A stretch of DNA of 64,000 nt. Origin: Saccharina japonica. Taxonomy: Eukaryota > Sar > Phaeophyceae > Laminariales > Laminariaceae. How positions within the stretch are numbered: the stretch's first letter is position 1; each line of letters opens with the position of its first letter. The DNA is taken from the NCBI GenBank assembly GCA_008828725.1, contig MEHQ01000050.1:62001-126000 (forward strand), given 5' to 3'. The notes below the pieces were generated by a model that was not told where the DNA came from, did no database searches, and worked only from the letters and a program-made list of their open reading frames with translations. The translations under genes and the position numbers were made by a program. Below are positions 48,570 through 59,694 of this stretch, one piece after another.

Positions 48570-48840
48570 TCCTCAAACAAAAATCATGGCGGTCGCAAGC
48601 TCAATTTTTCCACCAGCTCGATCGGCCAAGCCCGGCGAGAACCAAGCGATCGACCCAAAACACGGACGAAAACTCAAGACTTCGATAGCTGCATCGCTGT
48701 CGCTGTCCGGTACGTGGCGTTTCAGGGCTTCCTCCGACCACCCACGCGAAACTGACAGTGACAGTTCGCTAGCCTGGGCCTTAAAAATAAAACTGAGGCT
48801 GTAGCCGGCGTGCACGTGACGATGCACGCCGTCGCTCTCA
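48570..48840 (+). pseudogene. Degraded coding-like fragment, paralogue of 42900-43200
   Basis: Reads ENQAIDPKH, ASLSLSGTW and HPRETDSDSS on the plus strand. It is the inverted relative of the 42.9-kb fragment, and both retain GTTTTGGGTCGATCGCTT on one strand. No domain name can be given. Confidence 0.4.
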
Positions 48841-49229
48841 ACTTCTCCCCTCGGTACTTGTCAGCCGGGCGTTCTGTGGGATGTCGCGTTATTCCGATAT
48901 CATTCACATTATTTGGAGAACATACGGAACATACGTGATTTCACACGATAGGACGCGAAGCCGTATTTTCACTTCAAATCGGAAAAAAATCGATTCCATT
49001 CGTAAAAAATAATCGATTTGAAATCGATTCGATTTGAAACTTGCCTTCGTTAATAAGGGCCAGGCAAACGCTTGAAACCCGGGGATAACAGCGAAAATCC
49101 CCGCCTTTGTACGATGCCGCAAAACGGGTACTGGTACCCGTACCACCCATCGTACAGGTACTCATTGATGGAACCCCGAGGGTAGCACCGCAAGTGCTGC
49201 AGGTGTTTCGCCGGTACCGATACCGCACA

Positions 49230-50075
49230 CTAATGTGTTTTTCCCCGGTGTCCCATGGGAATTCCCGCGGGCTCCCGTGGGCTGCCGTGGTTTCCCACGG
49301 GAATGCCCGCGGTGTCCCGCGGGCATTCCCGTGGGACACCGTGGCAGCCCATGCGAATCTGAAAATCAAGCTGTGGGCTACCGCGGGACACTACGGCACC
49401 CCGCGGGGGCCCACGGTATGTCGTGGTACCGCCCGTGGCTTCCCGTGGGATTTCCCGCGCGTGATTCGCCCGCGGGACGTTTCCATGGCATCCCGTATGT
49501 TTTTGATGTGTTCCCGCAAGAGTTTTACCGCGGGACCCGCGGTGTCCCGCGCGTTATCCGCGGTGTCCCGCGGCGCACCACACCGCTGTCTTTGTTATTC
49601 ATCAATTTCAAATTACTTACTGTGTGATTCAATGCGGCGCGGTTCGGCGATTCTAACCCTAACCCTAACCCTAACCCTAAACCGCGGGAAACCGCGGGAC
49701 ACCGCGGGAAACCGCGGGACACCATCGCGGGACAACGCGTGGACACCGCCCACTATGTACATGTTTCGTTCTTTCGTCTTTGGGCTTGGCCATGGTATTG
49801 TCCATCGGGTAGCACGCGGGACACCGCGGTAGACCGCGGTGTACCTCGGTATACCGCGGTGTCCCGCGGGGCACCGCGTGTTTTGCGGGGCACCGCGGGA
49901 CGCCGTGGGACTTCGAGATTACGCCCGTTTGACATGAGGGAAAAACAGTCACAAACACGTTCAATTTATTTCAAAATCGCGTATAATAAAATGCTTGACA
50001 ATGTGCGATACAACAATGGGTGCCTATGGGCTCCCGTGGGACACCACGGGAATTCCCACGGGACACCGCGGGAAA
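49230..50075. repeat. CCGCGGGACA minisatellite clusters
   Basis: Units of 9-12 bp based on CCGCGGGACA, CCGCGGGAAA and their complements occur at 49250-49590, 49680-49920 and 50025-50075. Orientation flips between blocks. Open frames across the area are translations of the repeat. Confidence 0.8.
49655..49681 (-). repeat. Interstitial telomere-type repeat
   Basis: About four and a half perfect CCCTAA units at the start of a CCGCGGG block. Confidence 0.85.
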
Positions 50076-50079
50076 TCGC

Positions 50080-51230
50080 TATAATGTCAAACATTGGGGA
50101 TTTGGCCCACGGCGGACGTAGGCGGCGTGATAACGTTAGTGCCAGTACCGGTAAGCGCTCTGGTTCCAGAGAAAAACGACATGATCGTCGCCCGAGGCGC
50201 GGCGGCAGCAGCTACAGGTAGCGTCGAAGCCGCAGACTCGTTCGTCCGACTGCTGTGAGCAGGCGCAGCAGTTTCCTTCATGCCGATATGGTGTCTATAC
50301 CGGTGCGGGTTGATGTGATTTGTGAATGGTATCCATTCCCAAGGTGGTGTGATAATAATTGGGGAGCTCCTATTTGCAGCAAAAACAGTATGGTACGTAA
50401 CTGGTACACAACAGCCATCACGCGTTGTGTGCATTTTGAATAGCATACTTGGCATACTCCGAGTATCGAGTCCTGAGCCCAGGGTGTTATTATCGTGTTA
50501 TCGCCTATCTCGACAGTTAGTGTATGCGTGGTGATGCAATCGTGTCGGGCGTATAGGAGAGAGCAGGAATAGCTGTTTACATATATACGAGAATGGCTTT
50601 TGAATGTCTCAAAATTCGTCAACATCAGTTCGAGTCGTATTTAATACGTACGTACCAGGTATTAATATCTAATACCAGGTACGACTAGGGTACGAAGTAG
50701 AAAAAATCAGTTGGCAGGTATAATTGGTGTTCTCATCGCGAAACAAATCCGTGGTCACAGGACAGGCTCCAAAAGGCTTTAGAGTGGAATCATAGCTCAG
50801 TGAAAAAAATGCACCAAATACAAAGTACAAAGTACAACGCAGTCAATCGGGTATGCGCGGATCTGAATCCCAGATACCCCCCCTATATTGGAGGGAAGAA
50901 CCGGGCCGTTGTGATCCCAGAAAACAATAAGCCAACTTTTTTTTTTATTACCCCCCCCCCAACCAGCGAAAAAAAATAGGGGGGGTCTCTAAAATCAAGT
51001 TGAAAAAAGTGAACAAAAAACGAAAAAAAAATGGTTTTCGCTCATTTCGTCCTATGATCACAGCGATCCGGTTTGTTTTTCATTCTGACTTTCCTACAAG
51101 TGTTGTGTCGTTTTCTCTTCTTTTTTTTCGCCCTTGAGTCAATACACCAGTACATCATACGAACTCACTCGTAACTGCAGGAACATCGTATCATACGTAC
51201 AACCTGAGAAAATGAGCCCACACCTTGCCC
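50080..51230. other. No gene seen; two TACCAGGTA motifs
   Basis: 50500-50640 resembles 55590-55690 (GTGTCGGGCGTATAGGAG), i.e. subterminal sequence of the CCAAAATCAGG family. The rest is unassigned, including homopolymer runs near 50940. Confidence 0.4.
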
Positions 51231-51234
51231 ACAG

Positions 51235-51316
51235 TGTGATTTGTACTTGGTTTTAGTGTGTACCATGTTTAGGCACTAAATTGACAAGGTATACCCGAGT
51301 TTGGCTAAAACCATTC
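51235..51316 (-). repeat. Right-type terminus of the CCAAAATCAGG TIR family
   Basis: GTGTGATTTGTACTTGGTTT through GAGTTTGGCTAAAACCA matches the end at 55785-55866 in the same orientation. Confidence 0.6.
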
Positions 51317-51802
51317 TATAAACCATCAACCCGCTCAAGCCCACTTTTCACTTTTCGGAGTCTGTCTTGAGACCACGTGAACACGAAATAGATGTTGGAG
51401 AACAACCCACAATAACTACGCGGTCATAGTAGCAGCTCGGTTGAAGGATAGGTACGTCTTCTCCACCTGGGCTGCAACTGTTTTTCACGCTTGGAGCACA
51501 CCCTCCATCGTCCCTTGCATATCATCAACGACGGTGAGGCGGCGAACTGGGTAAGTTGTTGCAACCTCGAGTAACGAACACCGCAATACTATACCACCAC
51601 AATCTCTCGTCGAGCAAAAAGACACCTCGTAGTACCTAACAGGGTACCTAATAACTGCTGTCGATGAGCACGATATATGCCCAGGAGACTGATTGTCCCA
51701 TGCTTTGGTCCGGTGAGTTGGTGCAGTTCCGCTAACTGGCTGAGTCGTTTCTGCGTATTGGCTTCACGACGAAGTATATATAGTAGGGTCCGTGCAGGAG
51801 CC

Positions 51803-52155
51803 GGTCGCCCCCAGTCCGTGCAGTAGAGAAGTGGTCAGCTTCAAATGCTACCATCATTGGTACCCGAGTTCAAATCCCAGCGTCGCGAGAGATTTTGACT
51901 TAAGTTGAAAAAATAAAAAGGAACCAATTGCTGAGAGCGCCTTCGTCGCGTGGGTAGGCGGAATCCGACGCAAGTCGACGAGGGAAGCAAGTGCTGAAAA
52001 CTTCTCGTGATCAAAATGCAAGGCAAGAACCGTAGTGGGGGAGAAAAGAGCCTACTTTGTGACCCCGGATATTAGTTACGATCAGGATGGAGAGAGAAAG
52101 AAAGGGCGAAGATGATAAATGGGATGAAAAATAAATAAATAAATACATAAATAAT
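51803..52155 (+). mobile_element. tRNA-headed SINE, full-length copy B
   Basis: Starts GGTCGCCCCCAGTCC. AGTTCAAATCC at about 51875 is an exact match to the RNA polymerase III B-box form RGTTCRANTCC, with an A-box-like AGTGGTCAGC about 35 nt upstream. The family body follows (GCGTGGGTAGGCGGAATCCG, GAACCGTAGTGGGGGAG) and the tail is AAATAAATAAATAAAT. Confidence 0.8.
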
Positions 52156-52157
52156 GG

Positions 52158-52260
52158 AAAATGTCGAAATAAGGTATACCTGATCCATTTGAGCCAAAAT
52201 CAGGTATATACTAAAACCGGGTAAAAATCGCATGCCACGAACGGTGTTTTTCAGGACTTT
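52158..52260 (+). repeat. Left-type terminus of the CCAAAATCAGG TIR family
   Basis: GGTATACCTGATCCATTTGA then GCCAAAATCAGGTATA, adjoining the SINE tail. It may pair with the right-type end at 55866. Confidence 0.5.
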
Positions 52261-54050
52261 TAGGCTGTGAGAAATAATACGAGTACGTACAGTACGTACA
52301 ACATATTATTGAATTTGCGCCTGAACAGCAGAATGATACTCGTTCGTAGTGGATGTGTGTGTCCTCCAAACTCTTGATAAATTATTATTGTCTTTGCCAT
52401 CCGACAATGTGCAGCATGAGCTTTAACATTGATCACTCATAACATTCCCGAAAGTAGAAAACCACGGAAACCAAGGAAACCTATGCGCAAAGTCTAACAT
52501 CCTTCTATGTCTACGACTTTCCGCCCGGATGTATCCACAATACTCCATTTGTTTTCCTTGCTCCCTCCTTTTTCCCAATATGCAGTCTTCACAGGGGCTG
52601 CCGAGGATTTGGATATCACACACCTAACCCCCCCCCCCCCCCCCCCCCCGAGAGGCCGAATTTTGTTTTTTTTTACCACTTTTTTTTTTTTTCCGTGTAC
52701 GAATATACTTCGTGTATACTGGTGGTGTATCCGGTGTATCCAGCAGGGTGTATCGGTCAGTATCGGTGTATGTTTAGTGTAATAGCTAATACCGGAGAGA
52801 TGCAAACCCTCGCATCAAGTCAAATAACGTACGAGTAACATCACATCTCCGACAGATAGGTACAGGATATTTAGAGAAACAGTAAGATTGTCTACTCGTA
52901 CCAGGTGGTTCGTGCAACACGGCGTTCACGTCCCCACACGGAGCCAACATGAAACAACCCGAGCAACGATTCGCAGTGTTCTACCAGGTTATACTGCTGT
53001 TGTAGCGCCGGTTTAAAATAAATATTCTCCGCACGTACAGCAGCAGTGCAGTATTAAGGAGGTACTATTAATACTACTACTGCTGTAGTACCGCCACGTA
53101 GGGCAGACCGGGGCAATTACTCGTACACGTAGTGCTACCGAGATATAGTAGTATCGAGATTGTGAGTAAAAGGGTCTACGCACACCAGTATGAATACGTG
53201 GCTCGTCTAAATACGGCATCCAAGTCCCCACCCAGAAACACACGAAGCAACGGCTTGCAATGTTTGACTGCTGTAGTAGCTGCGGGAAGCGCTACGAGTA
53301 CTGCTTGCTGCTGCTGTAGTGCCAAGATTCACCTGTGCGAGCAAGCATGCTCGGTGGTAAGGCAAGGCAACATGGTTATATGAGGTACCACAGTACCGTA
53401 ACGCGGTATAATACGAGTATGATGATACCAGACTACCAGGCAACTCGTATACCTCGAAGTATACGATATAGGCGCAGGGCGAGTAAGGGCATCAAGGCCG
53501 TGCCAACTACTGACTCGACTGGACTGATACAGACGGCCCAGTCCGTCCGCGATGCATCCTTCAGCGCAGCTGCTTATCCATCCAAGCCTGTGGATCCCAC
53601 GGCACTGCGGAACCTTCTGGTCGCACCTTCGATCGAGCTCATAAGCTCCTTGTACCCAAGCTTACACTACTCTCCTCGAACTCTCTCTGCCAGTCGCTGC
53701 CTCTACGCAGGCTGCCAGCTCATAGGCCTGGCGCCCGCCCGCTGGATTGCAACACCTAGTATATGGAAGGTTCTTGGATCATGAGCAAGCAGGGGGGGGG
53801 GAACTTGGCCCTTTACCCAAAATCCCTGTGTTTCATTTTATGTGGGATATTGTATATGGAAGCGTTAGAAATGGCCAAAGAGGGGATGGTCTCAGGACAC
53901 CCCACCCCCCCCCCCTGTCAAAACGTAAAAGTTGAACAATTTGACGTGAGGTGCAAGTGAGGTGTCGAAAAAAAAAAATCGACCACCCTCGCTCTTCACG
54001 TTATATTCTTAAGTTCTAAGCCGCATCCAAGTTCCATCCCCACACAATCG
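52261..54050. other. No recognisable feature
   Basis: Contains a C run (52628-52650) and T runs, plus open frames such as 53335-53784 (plus) without a recognisable domain. Confidence 0.3.
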
Positions 54051-54061
54051 GTGTGGGTCTG

Positions 54062-54383
54062 TCAACCCCCCCCCCCTGTGCTCCTCCTCGCTTCCTGGCG
54101 GTCCCTGAGTTGGAGTTTGAACCGCGACACCCTCCTAGAAATGGCGACCTGTGTGGTCACCGAGACGATTTGCAACAGGCGTTCTTTCACCACCCCTATC
54201 CTAGCCATCGACTCAACGTCCTTCCCCCCCACGACACTACCTGCCAGCTGGTTGATGAAAGTGCTGCCCTCTACCTCGAGACGCCCAAAGCTTTCCACCG
54301 CTAAAGTGGCAAGTTTGTGACTCCGTTCGTGGAAGGACACCTGTCCCGGACGAGGGTAGTGTTGGCGCTTGCACGCCTCGTAG
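54062..54383 (-). pseudogene. Retroelement polyprotein C-terminus, downstream half
   Basis: Minus strand: EACKRQHYPRPGQVSFHERS, then HKLATLAVESFGRLEVEGST and VVKERLLQIVSVTTQVAISR. It continues the fragment at 54758-55045 once the LINE insertion between them is ignored. I associate this kind of sequence with the C-terminal part of stramenopile retroelement proteins, from memory of the family only. Confidence 0.6.
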
Positions 54384-54757
54384 GTGTGTGTGTGTGTTCG
54401 TCACATTAAACCTTCCTTTTTACAAGTCGACATCCAGCACACCCAGTGTCCTTGCCGATTCTTCATCCTAAAAAGGTACCAGTTCTGTGGTCACAAAACC
54501 ACGACACAGAGATACTACGCTCAGTGCAGTAAGCAGAGCAGACACTGCAATGCCATATACGACAGGCAAGACCTACCCTGCTAGCAATCCAGGTGCATGC
54601 AAAAGAAAAAAAGAGAAAAAAGAAAAAAAGAAAAAAAAGCGAAAAGGAAAAAAGAATAAAAAGTAAATATATATACTGAATCAAATCAACAATCAAGCAA
54701 CCAAACAAAAGCATGACAAAATAAACGTGTCGTGCTTCTCCCAGAGGAGATGCGACA
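54384..54757 (-). mobile_element. LINE 3' end inserted in a retroelement coding sequence
   Basis: On the minus strand it begins TGTCGCATCTCCTCTGGGAG and ends in GGTTTAATGTGACGAACACA plus an AC tail. Over its body it is nearly identical to 37446-37771, so both come from a recently active source. Confidence 0.8.
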
Positions 54758-55045
54758 TCCAATATAGGCAGCTGATCCATCGTGATCAGCACTGCCTCCT
54801 CGCAGGTGTACCTGCGCTTGAGGGTCAGCATGGGTGACGTCCAGCAGGATAGACTTCTCCCTGTACTCCCTGTTTAGAGCATCCCGGAGACCTCCTCTCC
54901 TGACTACAATGTCCGTCCGCAGATTTTGGTCTACTGTGAACGGTTTGCCGCTCTCCACTTGGTGTTGAATTCCCAGACGCTTCAACGTGCTGGACATCGC
55001 GTGGACGAGCGGCTGGTGCTGGTTTACTTGCGCCCCTACCCTGGG
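54758..55045 (-). pseudogene. Retroelement polyprotein C-terminus, upstream half
   Basis: Minus strand: VGAQVNQHQPLVHAM, TLKRLGIQHQVESGKPFTVD, RTDIVVRRGGLRDALNREY, then KSILLDVTHADPQAQVHL and ADHDGSAAYIG, where the LINE interrupts. The RTDIVV and LLDVTHADP strings are spaced like a PD-(D/E)xK-type endonuclease core; this is inference. Confidence 0.6.
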
Positions 55046-55345
55046 ACAGATGCTTGATAAATGATGTATATATAAGTATGTCGTTTTCAGTACGGATATT
55101 AATACTTGTCGTATGCTTTCATTGCTTTCGTGATCACACTCACTCCTACGACGTGTATTTCCGTATTCTTGTACCAGGTATAATATGTATATACGTACAT
55201 AGTCGTCGTCACATTATTATTGATAGCATACCAACAAAACATCGAGTTAATTCGAGACTGAACTGCTCGCTTTCCGTACCGTTTCAGCACAGCAGTACGT
55301 CATACCTGGTATATTACAACGGGTCCATTATGCCAGTAGTAGTGG
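55046..55345. other. No recognisable feature
   Basis: AT-rich; carries two TACC[A/T]GGTA motifs (55172 and 55313). Confidence 0.35.
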
Positions 55346-55354
55346 ACAGACACT

Positions 55355-55545
55355 GCTGTTAGTGGAACTTCCTAAGGTAGCTAATTTGGCACTCTGATTG
55401 GCCAAGCAAGCACTGACCACTGGCATAGGGTTCGGGTTCGGGTTAGGGTTAGGGTTCGATCTGAGGGTCAACATTTCTACTACCAAGACAAACACCCCCA
55501 TTTTAAAGATCCACTATCACCCTTTGTCCACCCCTCCATGATGCT
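55355..55545 (+). repeat. Lone diverged satellite monomer
   Basis: One unit of the 197-bp satellite (start TAGTGGAACTTCCTAAGGTA, GGTTAGGGTTAGGGTTCG core) 7 kb away from the array. Confidence 0.8.
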
Positions 55546-55866
55546 GTATTCGCGCGTATGATACGTTCTGTAGTCGTTGTGGCGGGTCTTTTTTATGTGC
55601 GTACGTAGTGTGGTGATGTCTTCGTGTCGGGCGTATAGGAGGACAGTATACGTATGGCCTCTGATTGACTCAAAATTCGCCAAAATCAGTTTAAAGCTAA
55701 GCAAAGTAGACAAATCCAGGTGTACCTGACCATTTCATGCCAAAATCAGGTACGATGTGAGGCTGGCCAAATGAAAGGTGTTCTAGCGTGTGATTTGTAC
55801 TTGGTTTTAGTGTAGTACCTGTTTTTGGCACTAATGTGACCAGGTGTCTTGATTTTGGCTAAAACC
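55540..55866 (-). repeat. Right-type terminus of the CCAAAATCAGG TIR family
   Basis: Inverted relative of 45882-46215, ending TTGATTTTGGCTAAAACCC. Confidence 0.7.
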
Positions 55867-56515
55867 CAATAAATACTAATGTACACTTTATTTTCGATCA
55901 ACACCTTTAGAAATACTGCTAACTGGAAAATAAAAAAGACGACGGACATGATCGCCAGGGCCGAGGAAATCGCAAACCTCACTTTTGTTTTTTACCTCCA
56001 CTAAAATCAAGTAAGTAGTGAAATAATCTAGAGAATGCACCCCGAAATCAGCTCAAAAGTGTGTCATTTTGGAAAAAAAAAATGATTTTATCCATTTTTT
56101 ATCGCGAAACTTTGTCACAATATTGAAGAAACAAAATAATTTGAAGCTGGGCCAAGACCACAGGGCAGTCGTTTCCCGCCCTATAATTTGAAATTTACGT
56201 ATGTATGTATCGAAACGAAACTAAATGGCATCTCAGGCTCGGTTTTTGCCGATATCACGGTCAACTTTGAATATGTTTTCAATCGGAAAGAACCCGAACC
56301 TCGCAACTTCATGAACCCGTCTTTTCCCCTCATAATATGCTACCCCGGAATTAGGTGCCCACTTGGCGAAACGAAACATACTTCTCGGGTTATCGACTAT
56401 AAAGAGTAAAAACGATTTCGGGGGAAAAAACAAGATTACGTCCTCTGCGCCTCCAAACGGGGCTTTTAGAGGTACTTTCCCTACTGAAAACACCCCCTGG
56501 ACCCAGGAGATACGC
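55867..56515. other. No recognisable feature
   Basis: Two overlapping opposite-strand frames (56188-56493) show no domain. Confidence 0.3.
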
Positions 56516-56519
56516 GTAC

Positions 56520-56940
56520 CTGGGCACTGCTGTGTGTGTTGTCTTCACATTAAACCCGTTCTTTCTACTCAAGCACATCAGTACACCCAGCAGTTAGTGC
56601 CTGTCCTGATCGCTAATCCTAGAGAGATACAAACTCTGTGGTCACAGACTGCTGTGAAACCGAAACAGTGAAAACACAAACAAACATAAACGCAAATGAA
56701 TGGGTAAAGCAAGTGCGATGCTAACGCACCGGGTACGAGAACACAACGACACGAGCCGAACCAAAAAATAACAACAAAAAGACAATTAAAAACGAATTCT
56801 GAAATGAAACAGGATACAAATGACTCACAGGAAAGCAGAAGCGCCCCCAGAAGAAAAAAGCACACGTGCCCAAGAGGAACAGATAACTGGTTCCCCGGCA
56901 TAGGGCGGAAACTGGGGGGGGATATTAAATAGTAGGAATT
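56520..56940 (-). mobile_element. LINE 3' end, second subfamily
   Basis: Minus strand: CTAGGATTAGCGATCAGGAC, CTGGGTGTACTGATGTGCTT and GGGTTTAATGTGAAGACAAC. The consensus differs from the AC-tailed subfamily (GATTAGGAATCAGGAC in place of GATGAAGAATCGGCAC). Confidence 0.65.
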
Positions 56941-56974
56941 GTCCTGCACGGACTTTGTTTTGTTTTGTTTGTTT

Positions 56975-57172
56975 GTTTGTTTGTTTTTGTCCACGTCCCA
57001 TTTATTATCATCGCCCTTCCTTTCCCTCCCCTTCCTGGTCGTAACTCAGATCCGGGGTCACAAAGTAGGCTCTTCTCCCTCCTCCCCCACTACGGTTCTT
57101 GACTTGCATTTATTTTTATCGCGAGAAGTTTTCGGCACTTTCTTCCCTCGTTGACTTGCGTCGGATTATATG
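56975..57172 (-). mobile_element. SINE, 5'-truncated copy
   Basis: Body from AATCCGACGCAAGTCAACGA to AATAAATGGGACG and a CAAA-type tail. It stands beside the second-subfamily LINE end. Confidence 0.7.
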
Positions 57173-57958
57173 CAGCTCGTAGCTGTCGATTGTACACAAG
57201 TGACGCGGACGCAGGCATTTTGTTTGATGGGTTCCGCGCCGAGAAGGGGAGGGTATCGATCGTCGACGCACGGGGAATTCGATTGAAGAACAGTTGTCTT
57301 GTTGACCTATGTTCATAACTGGTCAAACCGCTGACGATATATATATGGTAGACCGGAAACATAACACTCGAGGCGCGTAGCAATTCAGGTGGGGCGGGAG
57401 ATTTGAGGACGCCGGGAACTACAGCGTAGCGGTGTCTATCTAGATGAGGTTGATTTCCAGAAGGCGAAAAACAACTCATAAAATCGAAGCCGACGATATT
57501 CTAAGCAGCACCTACTGACCCTTTGCCGCGTCAGCTTTGGTTGCTCGTGTGGTTTGATTGTGCAATGTTTGCTGCGACCAGTTGAAGGATCGTGGGATCC
57601 CAGCGTCATCCTTTCGCCGACAGTAGTATGGGTATTGTATACGTACGAGGGTTTTGCGGCTAATGCCGCCCGCTCAGTCAAGCGTTTCCAAGACCTTTCT
57701 TTGTAGTGGCTCGTAGTATAGTGGGCATTGGAAGGACGCCTACGTGCTGTCGAATTGTCATTAGAGTGTGTGGTTACGCATTTCCTTCGCCATTCACATA
57801 GTATACACTACACCAGACAGGGTAGCAGCATGCCGCAATGGGGAGGCGGTAGACGCATGCTAGTCTTATTATTTTTGTAGTAGTACGTAGTATCATAGTA
57901 TTACTGTAGCAGTAGTACGAGTAGTAGCAGTAGTAGTATTTGTAGTAGTAGTAGTTGC

Positions 57959-58010
<52 letters not shown>

Positions 58011-58200
58011 CAAGTAGTAGTATACTCGGATTATCTGCGAAACATTTATAAATGTTGAGATGTTGTCATTTTGTATCATTGTTAAATCTTTGTTTTTTAT
58101 TATATAGATTAATTCGTATCTGGTACACCAAATTGTAATTTATTTAATTTTATTTTTGCATTTGGTATTTTATTGTATTTTTAACATTTTGAATTTTTTA
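57173..58200. other. Unassigned except a GTA microsatellite
   Basis: No gene seen. An AT-rich stretch follows the microsatellite. Confidence 0.35.
57895..58022 (+). repeat. GTA trinucleotide repeat
   Basis: Imperfect from 57895 and pure from about 57957 to 58010; the minus-strand poly-Tyr frame is an artefact. Confidence 0.85.
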
Positions 58201-58204
58201 ATAC

Positions 58205-59236
58205 TTTAAAAGGGTGTTTGACAAAAAGGGGGACACCCACCATGTATCGTGACTAAAGGGGGGACACTAATAAGCACCGGCGACGATGTTCTCGTTAAAG
58301 AGGTGGTCGTCAACACCAATCCAACGGCCCAGCGCATTGACGGTATAGTCATAGTCATATATTTACCATCACTGTGACCCAACAGCTCAACACCTCACTG
58401 CCAGCCAGGTACAAGAAGAATCTCCTCTCCTCTACCCATGGTACGTACCTTATATACGCGTATACGTATACGGCGGTACCGGGACTACTACATATACGTA
58501 CAGCAGCAAACAGTATCAGATCAGTACTACTATCCTTTGGTACGTATATATTTACGTATACTCGTATATATGTGTATTGAGGATTTTTGGGGACCACAGG
58601 GCACAGGGCGCTACCAATGTAATTCATTGATTTGTAGGGTCACACCTGGAAACCACGATTGGTTGTGAACCAGATTTGCGTGTCACAGGACCTGCTCTCA
58701 TATATGATATGCAGGCAGTACTCACGGAATCATCCGGTATGATACGCATGCTGATATGCTGACCACGTTTGCCTGGGTATGGGCCGTTGATCTATTTGAC
58801 GTTAGACGTCGTCTGTTGGGCGTGTCCAATAGCCAGAACATGGAGTGGTCACTTACCCGTGGTCTTTTTGACACAGAAAGGGGGATATCTCTCCGCAACG
58901 TGACAAAAAGGGGGACGTTACGGAAAAAGGGGGGCTTTTCCAAACTTAGTAGATAGAAGGGGGGATACCCTCGGGTAGGCCTAACAGAAAGGGGAATATG
59001 CTCACACCCCCCTGTTGATCGCTCCCCTTCACCCGCTAAACATATGAAAAAACAAAAAACAAAAAAACGCTGTGGATGGTAGGGAGAGGCCATGTGAGTG
59101 TGGCAAACGCATCAGGTTTTAATTTCGAGTCGATTTGACGGAGTACATGGGCGTACCCGGCGGCGAAAACCGATGTCCCCCTTTTGTCACAATATAGAGG
59201 GGATGTCCCCCTTTATGTCAAATGACCATTTTAAAC
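58205..59236. mobile_element. TIR element with recurrent AAAGGGGGAC motifs
   Basis: Left TTTAAAAGGGTGTTTGACAA and right TTGTCAAATGACCATTTTAAA-type ends are imperfect inverted repeats of about 100 bp that include ACAAAAAGGGGGACA. Four to five more AAAGGGGG strings lie at 58870-59000. No transposase. Confidence 0.6.
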
Positions 59237-59499
59237 TGGGGATGTTAGTGCCAGTTCGTACCATATACTTGGTTAAATGTAAGTTTATAACTTTTCAACT
59301 TATAAATTTACGAGTTATAACTTTATGTTGTCCCAGACCTCTCGAACTATTGTACGTATGATATATATTGGAACTTTTGACCTCTCCAGGTGTGACTTTA
59401 CTATGGCCCTTGAAAATGTTTATGCTGTTCTCCTCATACTTTACTCTACCAAGATTTACGTATGTTTATCTCACTTGCTTTACCCGTTAATTTGCGTGT

Positions 59500-59645
59500 A
59501 TTTTGTTTTGTTTTTTTTTCTGTTTCACAGTCTGTGACCACAGAATTTGTATCTCTCTAGGATTAGGAATCAGGACAAGCACTGGGTGTACTGATGTGGT
59601 TGAGTAGAAATAACGGGTTTAAAGTGAAGACAACAACAACATATC
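59500..59645 (+). mobile_element. LINE 3' end, second subfamily with ACA tail
   Basis: TCTCTCTAGGATTAGGAATC, CTGGGTGTACTGATGTGGTT and GGTTTAAAGTGAAGACAACA; tail of four ACA units. Confidence 0.65.
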
Positions 59646-59694
59646 ACAAGTATAGTATGTTTATTCCAGACTATATATTATTAGTGGCAAAGTT

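Noticed and set aside
57774..58079. Poly-Tyr protein on the minus strand
   Set aside because: Translation of the GTA microsatellite.
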